A stretch of 55,713 nt of DNA from a bacterium (GTDB taxonomy: Bacteria; Hydrothermota; Tepidihabitantia; Tepidihabitantales; Tepidihabitantaceae), in NCBI GenBank assembly GCA_035505375.1, contig DATJQV010000089.1, positions 1-55,713 on the forward strand. The letters are read 5' to 3'. Below are positions 1 to 7,148 of this stretch, one piece after another (within the stretch, counting starts at the first letter, position 1; every line of letters starts with the position of its first letter). The notes under the pieces were generated by a model. The model saw only the letters and a program-made list of their open reading frames with translations, ran no database searches and had not been told where the DNA came from. The translations under genes were made by a program, and so were the position numbers.

Positions 1-1
1 C

Positions 2-865
2 TCGCTCCCCGCCCCCCGTCCCCCTCTCGACCTCCGCGGCTACCTCTGGGCCCTGCCCGTGCTTGCGCTTGCCACCGGCCTGAACCTCCTGCTGGAGCGC
101 TACGTCAACCCGATTTCTCTCTACTCGGTCTATCTCGTCGCCGTAATCCTGGTCGCGCTTCGGTGGGGCACCGGCCCATCGGTCCTTGCTTCAGTCCTGA
201 GCCTGCTGACATTCGACTTCCTGTTCGTCCCGCCGAAGTTCACCATGGCAATAGCCCGGCCCGGCGACGTGGTCGGCGCCCTTGTTTTCTTCCTTGCTTC
301 CATCGTCATCGGCCAGCTCCTCCGGATTACCCGACGTCAGTATCAGGCTCTCCAGGTCCGGGCCGAACGCATCTCGGTACTCGAAGAGATGAGCAAAGAA
401 CTGCTCGCGTTACCGCCGCTCGAACTCCTCATCGGCAACATGGCCGGTCAGACCGGAGACCTCCGCGACAGCGTGAGCGTGCTGCGCACAACCGTACTCG
501 ACGACGTCGGGCAGACCACGGTGCGGAACCTATCCAAGGCAGTGGCCGACCCAATCCTCATCCTGTTCGGAGGTAGCGCCGCCAGCCTCCGCATCTGGGC
601 CCGGTCCCAGCCCGACCTCGCGCTGACGCCTGAAGAACTCGCGGTCGCCGAATGGACCTTCGGCCACGGCGAGCCCGCGGGTTCCGGCACCGAGACCCTG
701 GCCAGCGTCGGCTTCTACTTCATCCCGATGAAATCCCGGGAACAGACCATCGGCGTAATCGGAGTGAAGGGCGACTACCAGAGCCTGCTTCCGGAACAAC
801 GCCACCTCATCGGCGCCATCGCCAACTTGGCATCCTTGTCGGTCGCCCGCTGGGTCTCTGCCTAA
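2..865 (+). CDS. KdpD-like membrane sensor, DUF4118 plus GAF-like part, 5' partial
   Basis: The frame is open to the window edge, so the start is missing and only the last 287 residues are seen. Four hydrophobic segments (around YLWALPVLALATG, YSVYLVAVILVAL, SVLASVLSLLTF and VVGALVFFLASIVIG) match the DUF4118 membrane region of KdpD. A soluble part of about 150 residues follows and ends in a GAF-like stretch (IGVIGVKGDY...LLPEQRHLIGAIANLASLSVARW). In KdpD a histidine kinase core would follow, but here the gene stops. It may therefore be a sensor-only KdpD form or a truncated gene. The potassium-sensing role is inferred from the family only. Confidence 0.75.
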   Translation, partial: SLPAPRPPLDLRGYLWALPVLALATGLNLLLERYVNPISLYSVYLVAVILVALRWGTGPSVLASVLSLLTFDFLFVPPKFTMAIARPGDVVGALVFFLASIVIGQLLRITRRQYQALQVRAERISVLEEMSKELLALPPLELLIGNMAGQTGDLRDSVSVLRTTVLDDVGQTTVRNLSKAVADPILILFGGSAASLRIWARSQPDLALTPEELAVAEWTFGHGEPAGSGTETLASVGFYFIPMKSREQTIGVIGVKGDYQSLLPEQRHLIGAIANLASLSVARWVSA

Positions 866-937
866 CCTGGCTCTGTCCTCGCTTCTGACTTCACTATTCT
901 GCATTCTTATTTCTGACTTCGCCCGCATCCTGGACAC

Positions 938-973
938 GCCTCGCTCTCCGTCGCGCGCTGGGTCAGCGCATAA
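938..973 (+). pseudogene. 12-codon remnant repeating the 3' end of the KdpD-like gene
   Basis: These 36 bases read ASLSVARWVSA plus TAA, the same peptide and stop codon that end the KdpD-like gene at 830-865. Seven of the 11 sense codons differ, all synonymously (for example GCC/GCA, CTC/TTG, AGC/TCT). This looks like the tail of a diverged tandem paralogue whose body was deleted. The spacer between the two ends is a repeat word (CTTCTGACTTC, CTGCATTC). Confidence 0.6.
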
Positions 974-1013
974 GCACGCCCGCTGACCTGAACGAACTCG
1001 CGCTGCTGCGCTG

Positions 1014-1301
1014 AAAGCGTCCTGCAAAGCTCGCCAGAAAGCTCGCATCAGAGTTCGCTGGAAAGTGCCTTAGAAAGCAAACTCGAAAGCTCACTTCAGA
1101 GCATCTTCCATCGCTCAGTTCAGAACTCGCTTCATCGCTTCGCGCATCGCTCGTGTCAAAGCTCAACGCATCGCTTCTTTCATCGCTCGCTGCAAAGCTC
1201 AGCCGAAAGCTCGCGCGAAAGCTCCTCTGAAAGCTCGACTCAAAGCTCGGCTCAAGGCTCGTTTCATGGCTTCTTCGAAAGCTCCTCAAAGGGCCAGCCC
1301 C
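1014..1301. repeat. 12-nt-periodic array 1, 24 units
   Basis: There are 24 consecutive 12-nt units with consensus ANNGCTCNNNNC; the commonest core is AAAGCTC or ATCGCTC, followed by five variable bases. Examples are AAAGCTCGCCAG (1026), ATCGCTCGTGTC (1146) and AAAGCTCGACTC (1230). No indel breaks the phase. Read on the minus strand the array encodes an SFxx/SDxx tetrapeptide repeat without stops. The plus-strand KAxx frame contains a TAG. A gapless second copy lies at 32018-32305. Similarity between copies continues past the array for about 70 bases (GGCGACCCCT-TATGCGG to GTTATG). Function unknown. Confidence 0.9.
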
Positions 1302-1677
1302 CGGGCGACCCCTGTATGCGGACTTTCCCCGACGCAACAGGGCTTAACCGACTGAGAGTACTTGAGTTATGCCGGCTTCGGAGAATCGCTAGACCATCAG
1401 TTCTTGTAGGCCTTACGCGACCCCGAAATCAACCCCCCCGCGCGTCGGCAATCGCCTATCGCGGCACCGGAACTTCTCCAGAAGTGTCGGTCACCAGACT
1501 ATCCGCAACCGCCCGGAGCCTCAGTTCCTTCGGGCTCTCATGATGTGGCGAATGGCAATCACGTCTGTTCATACATCACCGTACAGCTATTGATACGCGA
1601 GTTCTCGGAAAAGAGTGCAGGTTTCCGGGATAACCCCGTCGCCCCAGGGAGCGGTATGGGGGGCAATAAGGCCCGCC
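1302..1677. other. Gene-free spacer between two 12-nt arrays
   Basis: The first 70 bases or so are shared with the sequence downstream of the array copy at 32306-32374. For the rest I see no convincing gene, promoter or RNA. Confidence 0.5.
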
Positions 1678-1989
1678 ATGACCCCTGCCGTGACTCCAGC
1701 GATGGCTCCTGTCATGGCTCAAGTCATGACACCGGCAATGACTCAGGTCATGTCACCCGCCATGGCACAGATCATGGCTCCTGCCATATCACCCGTCATG
1801 GCTCCGGCCATGACCCAACCCGTGACTCCCGCCATAGCTCAGGCCATGACTCCAGCCATGATACCCGCCATAGCTCGCGTCATGGCTCCGGTCATAGCTC
1901 AAGCCATAGCTCCTATCATGGCTCCCGCAATAGCACCGGTCATGACCCCTGCCGTAGCTCCCATCATGGCTCCAGCAATGACTCCAGCC
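1678..1989. repeat. 12-nt-periodic array 2, 26 units
   Basis: There are 26 units of 12 nt with consensus ATGGCTCCNGCC (ATG or ATA, then GCT or ACT, CCN or CAN, GCC or GTC). It shares the ANNGCTC plan with array 1, but the consensus differs and it does not align with array 1 as a copy. In the plus frame it lies inside an open stretch (1615-2028) that encodes a tetrapeptide repeat of the type M/I-A/T-P/Q-A/V/I. I cannot tell whether this is translated: I see no clear ribosome site or promoter. The unit number and phase are intact throughout. Confidence 0.9.
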
Positions 1990-2041
1990 CCGACTTCCCG
2001 CCCGGCCCGCGGCTTGACAGCGGGCTAGGCCCGTCTACATT

Positions 2042-2503
2042 TCACCGTCGATGGAAGTCGATCTCTTCCCGGCCTTGACGGAAACGAGATGAATAATGTG
2101 TCCCCGAAATCTCTACGCGGACCACCCGACCGAGGATGTCGCACAGCTTGTAGGCAAATGGGTCGTGTCCCAACGCGTGGTCAGGGCGTATCAGAAAAGA
2201 GGAACCGCGACGACCGACGACTCGGTGTACCACCAGCCGGCGGCCAGTCAGCCACGGGTGTAGGAATGCCACGACTTTGCCTAAGCCTATGTCACTCTCT
2301 GCCGAGACCGGTACGATGGTTATCACGTCCCCGTCCTTGATGAACGGGGTCATGCTGCTGCCCCACACCTGAAACCGCACTGACCGGCCCTTTTCCAGCA
2401 CGTCCCGCGTGAGAGCTATGAAATCCGGCATGGAGAGCCGTCGTCTTTGCCCGAGTCTCATAGAGTGTGGATTGCCCGGCGTCTGCGGCCAGTCTGTCGC
2501 CAT
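2042..2503 (-). CDS. S26/S24-type signal-peptidase-like protein
   Basis: This 153-residue protein has the serine motif GSSMTPFIKDGDVI (around residues 49-62) and a second block GRRLVVHRVVGRRG. The second block has a histidine where bacterial type I signal peptidases carry the catalytic lysine, as in the SipW/archaeal-type (Ser-His) subclass. A tail with G-DP-A-KL follows. It has no N-terminal membrane anchor, so it may be soluble or LexA-like rather than a true leader peptidase. The start lies 6 nt after the stop of the TPR gene, so the two are probably one operon. An internal start at MPDFIALTRD is also possible. Confidence 0.65.
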   Translation of the reverse strand: MATDWPQTPGNPHSMRLGQRRRLSMPDFIALTRDVLEKGRSVRFQVWGSSMTPFIKDGDVITIVPVSAESDIGLGKVVAFLHPWLTGRRLVVHRVVGRRGSSFLIRPDHALGHDPFAYKLCDILGRVVRVEISGTHYSSRFRQGREEIDFHRR

Positions 2504-2509
2504 CTGCAG

Positions 2510-3706
2510 TCAGTCTGAGGATTCGCCCGGCCGGGCCAGCGAGTCGGCCAGCTTCACTGCGTCCGCGCTGGTCATCCCCGCCTCGACGCATCCAGCAACG
2601 AATTTCTCGCGTCCCACCTGTCCCAGCAGCGGCTTGAGTTCCCCGGTAGCTTTCTCCGCTTTGGGCCTGTCGCCGATGGCTGAAAACACTAAAATGGCTT
2701 GAGCGAGGTACTTCAGTGCCTTGTCGAACTCGCCCTTGGAATAGCAGGTGCTCCCGATGTTACGGAGATCACTCCCCACGGCCTGCTGATACCCAACCTT
2801 GCGGGCTATCTCCAACGACTCCTCGTAATGCCTGAGCGCCTCGTCGAACTCGCCCATGGAATAGTAGATGCTCCCGATGTTGCCTAGGTCGCTCGCCACG
2901 CCCTGCTGATACCCAATTTCGCGGTCTACGGCCAGCGCTTCCTCCTGGTACTTCAGCGCTCTGTCGAGTCTACCTCTGTAGCTGTAGATGAGCCCTAGGC
3001 TGCCGAGGGCGGCCGACACGCCCTGCTGATACCCGATTTCGCGGGCCATCGCCAGCCCTTCCTCACAGTACTTCAGCCCCTTGTCAGGTTCTCCTTTGAC
3101 GCTATAGATGTGCCCGAGGCTGATGAGGGCACTCGCCACGCCCTGCTGATACCCGATTTCGCGGGCCATCGCCAGCACTTCCTCGAAGTACTTCAGCCCC
3201 TTGTCAGGTTCGCCTTTGACGCTGTAGATGTGCCCGAGGCTGCCGAGTGCGTATGCTCTCCCCTTCTTGTCTCCGAACTGCTCTGCCAACCGGACCGATT
3301 CCTCGTAATTCCTCAGCGCGTCGTCCAGGCGGCCCGGCGTGTAGTGGCATAGGCCAATCAGGTTGAACAGCGCGACAAGCTGTGTACCTTTGGCGTCTAT
3401 CATGGCCTTCCGGAAGTACCCGATTGCCTCATCCCACTCGCACGCCCTCATCGCGTCCATGCCTGCATCGTAGCTCAACCGCACTGGGCCGGTCGACTTG
3501 GGCAGCCCGTCGAGGTACAGAGCCATTTTGTGCATGTCGCGCTGCATGCCGTCGAGCCTATTCGCGACAGTCTTCGCATGCCGTCTGCTGGGTCCCAGCT
3601 CATACACGATGGTGGTTACGATAGCTGTGATAACGATGCCTACTGCGGCGGGTGCGACTGCCCAAAAGACAAGAGGGTCGAAGTAGTGCCCGAGGAAATG
3701 CACCAT
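2510..3706 (-). CDS. Membrane-anchored TPR protein
   Basis: The 398 residues begin with one transmembrane helix (around residues 14-35), then carry about six 40-residue tetratricopeptide repeats built on YALGSLGHIYSVKGEPDKG and LKYFEEVLAMAREIGYQQG. The repeats are so alike that the DNA shows a 120-bp tandem periodicity between about 2700 and 3300, suggesting recent internal duplication. The likely role is a protein-interaction scaffold at the inner membrane. It probably works with the S26-like peptidase encoded just downstream. The promoter lies so close to the ATG (8 nt from the -10 box) that the mRNA should be leaderless. Confidence 0.8.
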   Translation of the reverse strand: MVHFLGHYFDPLVFWAVAPAAVGIVITAIVTTIVYELGPSRRHAKTVANRLDGMQRDMHKMALYLDGLPKSTGPVRLSYDAGMDAMRACEWDEAIGYFRKAMIDAKGTQLVALFNLIGLCHYTPGRLDDALRNYEESVRLAEQFGDKKGRAYALGSLGHIYSVKGEPDKGLKYFEEVLAMAREIGYQQGVASALISLGHIYSVKGEPDKGLKYCEEGLAMAREIGYQQGVSAALGSLGLIYSYRGRLDRALKYQEEALAVDREIGYQQGVASDLGNIGSIYYSMGEFDEALRHYEESLEIARKVGYQQAVGSDLRNIGSTCYSKGEFDKALKYLAQAILVFSAIGDRPKAEKATGELKPLLGQVGREKFVAGCVEAGMTSADAVKLADSLARPGESSD

Positions 3707-3714
3707 CGGCAGTC

Positions 3715-3742
3715 AGTCTATGCATCCTGCACCCGCCGTCAA
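3715..3742 (-). promoter_or_regulatory. Promoter of the TPR gene, leaderless arrangement
   Basis: On the minus strand: TTGACG (3742-3737), 16-nt spacer, TAGACT (3720-3715). The ATG of the TPR gene follows after 8 nt, where transcription should start. Confidence 0.6.
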
Positions 3743-3872
3743 ATCCCGTCGTCTTGACTTCTAACCCCGCCGGCGTAAGATTCGACCTGTTGTGGAACCC
3801 AAACCCCGCCCGGCCTTGACGGATTTGGAGTCGAGTATGGCGCTCCCGAGACTCCCCGAGAAGCTCTGACTC

Positions 3873-5090
3873 ATGGGTATCGCTCCGCTCTTGCCACCAA
3901 AGCGTAAGAAGAACCGCACACTCCCCATCTTGCGGGAAGTCATAGCCGTGCTGGCATGGTCTTACGTGCTGGTGAAGCTCTTCGTCTACGACGTTGACGT
4001 GTACGTGGTCGAACGACTATGTCCGGCCATCGGGTGGGTCATACGCTACAAGTTCGTCGTTCTCGTAGTACTACTTGCGGTGGTATGGACGGCGACAAGG
4101 AAGCGGACCGTCCTGTTGTGGGGGCTGTACATCGCCTTCTATCCCTTCATCGTCCTGTTCTACAGAGTCCCGCTCTTCATATTCCGTCGGCGGAGCTGGG
4201 TACTGGCCATCGCCGTGCTGGACTCAGCGATGTCCTTCTTCAGGACGACCAGGGTGAATCTAGTCCTGTTGGCTCTGCTTCTGTCATCAGGGGTGATCGT
4301 GCTCGTGACAGCGCACAGGTGGCTACTCTGGCCGACAACCGCCTCACTTGCGGTTGTCCTGCTGTTCGCGTATGGTCTGATAATCGTTCGTGTATTCAAG
4401 ACACCTGCAGTGTACCGTACGTTTACTGCGATACTGACTAAAATCCGAGGCGACAGGTCGGCCTTCGCTGTAGACGAGAGCCTAAGGGGTCTTCCGGTAG
4501 CGAGCTACGATACGAGCCAGATGGCAAAATGGAGCGGTACCCTGCAGACGTCTGTCTTGTACAACCGGCTCTGTCTGTTCGGGGCGAGAAAGCTGAGCGA
4601 CTTCCGCAAAAGCGGCTTCATCTACTTCTCATCTGTAGCGACACTCCTCCTGCTCCTGATACTGACCGTCATAGTCTTCGCGCTCATCAACCTGGGATGC
4701 TACAAGATAGACCATGCATCGTTTGCCGCGTTGCATCCGCCAGCCCAGTTCACCTTTTTCTACTACAGCTTTAACCGCCTAGTCTTTAACTCCATACCCG
4801 AGCTGTCGCCTGCGATCCCGTTTACCCAAGCCGTGTCCATGGCAGAGTCGTTCCTTGCGTTACTACTGGGACTGGTATTTGGCTCTTTGCTCCTGTCCGA
4901 GAGAAAGCAAAAGCGTATGGAGGAGCTGGACGACACTATCAGGCGCTTGGAGGCTGAGGGCTCCGAAATGGAGCTTTTCATTCGCGACGAGTACCAGCTG
5001 AGCTGCGTTGAAGATGCGATGGCCGAACTGGTCAAGATGAAGGCGTCCTTTGCGACGTTCCTCTACAAGATATCAGAAAGCATCCCCTAG
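3873..5090 (+). CDS. Multi-pass membrane protein with an ion-channel-like pore region
   Basis: The 405-residue protein has about eight hydrophobic segments and a basic N-terminus. The last part resembles a 2TM pore module: a helix (ATLLLLLILTVIVFALI), then a re-entrant-like stretch YYSFNRLVFNSIPELSPA, then a second helix (FLALLLGLVFGSLLLS) leading into a charged coiled-coil tail. The stretch sits where K+ channels carry SFVTLTTVGYGDISP, but the TVGYG filter is absent. The family is not recognised; a transporter or a non-selective channel is possible. The ATG lies 3 nt after a 10-codon ORF (3837-3869). Confidence 0.6.
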   Translation: MGIAPLLPPKRKKNRTLPILREVIAVLAWSYVLVKLFVYDVDVYVVERLCPAIGWVIRYKFVVLVVLLAVVWTATRKRTVLLWGLYIAFYPFIVLFYRVPLFIFRRRSWVLAIAVLDSAMSFFRTTRVNLVLLALLLSSGVIVLVTAHRWLLWPTTASLAVVLLFAYGLIIVRVFKTPAVYRTFTAILTKIRGDRSAFAVDESLRGLPVASYDTSQMAKWSGTLQTSVLYNRLCLFGARKLSDFRKSGFIYFSSVATLLLLLILTVIVFALINLGCYKIDHASFAALHPPAQFTFFYYSFNRLVFNSIPELSPAIPFTQAVSMAESFLALLLGLVFGSLLLSERKQKRMEELDDTIRRLEAEGSEMELFIRDEYQLSCVEDAMAELVKMKASFATFLYKISESIP

Positions 5091-5494
5091 GGGCCAGAAG
5101 CACCACTGAGAAACGGGGACACGACAAATAGGTTCGGACGCGCCCGCGTTCAACATCGGGCCACACCCCCGCTCCGCCCGGCCATCAAGGCCATCGTGGA
5201 TTCTAGATTGACGATTGCAGGTTGGCGGTTGGCCGCGGCTTCGCCGCGAGGCCGGGATTGAGGCTGAGGCTAAGGTAGAGAGACGACGCGGATCTGCGTC
5301 GCAGCTACAAGCCCCAAGCCTCAAGCCTTATGCTGGCCCAAACAGCTCGCAGCCGCGACCGACGGCCAATCCCTGATCCTGAGCCACCAACCCGTGGTCC
5401 CTCCTCCTGATTGACATCCCGCCCGCGAGTTCCTAGACCGCCAATAGGCAGGGCCCTGGCCTTTCAGCCCTGACGTCCGCCTCTGTCATTGGCC
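5091..5494. other. Gene-free spacer with dispersed repeat words
   Basis: No gene seen. It contains word repeats found elsewhere in the window: GATTCTAGATTGACGATTGC (from about 5200), and a short palindromic word with GCGTCGCAGCTACAAGCC followed by CCAAGCCTCAAGCC (about 5288-5327), which recurs at 10741 and 11613. Confidence 0.6.
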
Positions 5495-5522
5495 TTGACT
5501 CCGATGGAATACAAGTTACTAT
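5495..5522 (+). promoter_or_regulatory. Promoter upstream of the secreted protein gene at 5722
   Basis: TTGACT, 16-nt spacer, TACTAT. The region downstream is open in one frame from about 5531 to a TGA at 5663, which overlaps an ATG at 5662 in the frame of the next gene. A leader ORF here would need a non-ATG start. Confidence 0.5.
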
Positions 5523-5721
5523 TCCGGATAATTGGGGGCGAGGCGCGGTGGTATCTCTTCCCTGTAGTCCAAAAGACAAAGCCATCGGTCTCGCCAGAGA
5601 CGATTAGATCCGCGCGACGTCGAACGCCAACACGACGTCCGATGACACGGCAGCTCCCTGCATGAGGCGGGGACAGGGAGCCGAAGGAGGTGCCCGCCAC
5701 AGTGAATCAAGAAGGAGTACT

Positions 5722-6954
5722 GTGGACGTAAAGGTGAGAAGACCTACGTTGTTCTGCCACTCAGATGTGACGGCCAGCGAAGGACCGCGCCCGCACCGGC
5801 CTATCTGGCTCCTCTTTCTGCTCCTGGTGCTGGTCGTTCCGTTCCGGACTGTCGCGGCCAGCCCTGGTGATTCAGATGTACCGTTGAACATGCTGCCCGA
5901 GCCGGTTGCCCCAGGAGTCGTGTTACTCGGCACCGCGCCGGCAACAGTGGAACGACCCGGTTCGGCAGCAGACATTGCCGCGACCATCACCAACGCTACC
6001 GGCAGTGCGACCGCCGCGGCGTCCAACTTCGCGCTGCAGATAGCACCGTACTGGTGGCCGCATGCGCCCAAGTTGACCTACGAGAAGTACAAGAGCGACG
6101 ACCTCGTCAACAACTTCCTTCAGACTGCCAGCTTGTCCATGGTTACAGGTTCGGTCGCGAAGGCTCCCGGGACAGCACTTGGGTTTGGCGCCAGATTCTC
6201 GCTAGCGCGGGGGAACGTTGATACCGTCTTCAACGGCTATGCAAAGTCAATCCGGTTTATTGACTCGGTGGCCCGAACGATTGCCGGTAAGTCGAACGCA
6301 TTGGCCGAGAGCGTTCGCGGCCATGACACCATCAGGATACGCCTGATGAGTGCATCTCTGGCCGCCAAGAGCGACACTGCCTGGCAGCGTCAGTTCAACA
6401 AAAGGAACGACATCGACAACGCACTCGCTGAGAGCATCGCGGCGAGAGACTCACTGGGCCATGGACGAGATCTTGCGCGCATCAAGACTACCGCGACCAA
6501 CATGCCGTTTGAGCGATTCGGATGGAAGCTTGACGTGGCCGGTGGGACCGCGCTCAACTTCCGATCATCCGTGTACGACTCGCTTACGCGCGGCAAGTCG
6601 GGTGTATGGCTCACGGGCGGCTATGAGCACCGGCATTGGAGCCTGATTGGGACGGCGCGTCTCCTCACCGGACCGGCACCGGTGGATACAACGTCACTGG
6701 ACTTCGGCGCACGGTTCACCCTGCCCGCGATCAAGAAGGCAGTGCCTTCGTTCGAGTTCATCTACCGCGCGCACCCCACCACGTTACCATCTACTATGCA
6801 GCGAATACGCTTCGATGGGCTCGTCGATGTTCCAGTCGGTACGAACAAGGCGGTCTCGGTAACGGTCGGACGCGATTTCGGTGCCTGGAAGAAGGCCAAG
6901 ATGATTCTCGTGCTGAAGCTGCATATGGGCTTTGGCACCAACAGACCACTCTAG
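5722..6954 (+). CDS. Secreted, probably outer-membrane protein of unknown function
   Basis: I choose the GTG at 5722 because it follows AAGGAG at the proper distance; the open frame extends back to 5662. The product is 410 residues. After about 28 residues comes a signal-peptide-like helix (IWLLFLLLVLVVPFRTVAAS), then a Ser/Ala/Thr-rich region. The C-terminal half has alternating patterns (WLTGGYEHRHWSLIGTARLL, LDFGARFTLP, VSVTVGRDFG) and ends MILVLKLHMGFGTNRPL, which would fit an outer-membrane beta-barrel. The family is not recognised. The next gene starts with an almost identical ribosome site and GTG GAC, so the two may be expressed together. Confidence 0.65.
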   Translation: MDVKVRRPTLFCHSDVTASEGPRPHRPIWLLFLLLVLVVPFRTVAASPGDSDVPLNMLPEPVAPGVVLLGTAPATVERPGSAADIAATITNATGSATAAASNFALQIAPYWWPHAPKLTYEKYKSDDLVNNFLQTASLSMVTGSVAKAPGTALGFGARFSLARGNVDTVFNGYAKSIRFIDSVARTIAGKSNALAESVRGHDTIRIRLMSASLAAKSDTAWQRQFNKRNDIDNALAESIAARDSLGHGRDLARIKTTATNMPFERFGWKLDVAGGTALNFRSSVYDSLTRGKSGVWLTGGYEHRHWSLIGTARLLTGPAPVDTTSLDFGARFTLPAIKKAVPSFEFIYRAHPTTLPSTMQRIRFDGLVDVPVGTNKAVSVTVGRDFGAWKKAKMILVLKLHMGFGTNRPL

Positions 6955-6973
6955 GAGCCCACGGCTGGAGATA

Positions 6974-7132
6974 ATGAGTCACTTCCAACGCCAACGGAGG
7001 ATCGAAGCAATGCCCGGCCCCTGTCTCTGGCACATACGAAGTCTTGGTGAATTCAGCTGGGATTTGGGGTCTGCGGCTGCGCGCTGGACTCTGAGCACCA
7101 GCCGGGAAACTCGTTTGTTCGAACGATCGTAA
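6974..7132 (+). CDS. Possible small protein of 52 residues
   Basis: An open frame from ATG 6974 ends 16 nt before the next gene. It is Arg/Ser-rich with no recognisable domain and no clear ribosome site. It could equally be a leader ORF or chance. Confidence 0.2.
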   Translation: MSHFQRQRRIEAMPGPCLWHIRSLGEFSWDLGSAAARWTLSTSRETRLFERS

Positions 7133-7148
7133 ACCAAGGAGGAGAACT

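Noticed and set aside
963-1337. Minus-strand ORF of 124 codons over array 1 as a normal gene
   Set aside because: It has no ribosome site or promoter, and its openness follows from the 12-nt period. It is kept as an open question rather than a CDS.
1014-1989. CRISPR array
   Set aside because: The repeat unit is only 12 nt with no spacers of 30-40 nt and no cas genes are present.
3816-3841. Promoter TTGACG with TATGGC in front of the channel-like gene
   Set aside because: The spacer is only 14 nt, too short for the pattern that holds at the 16 accepted promoters.
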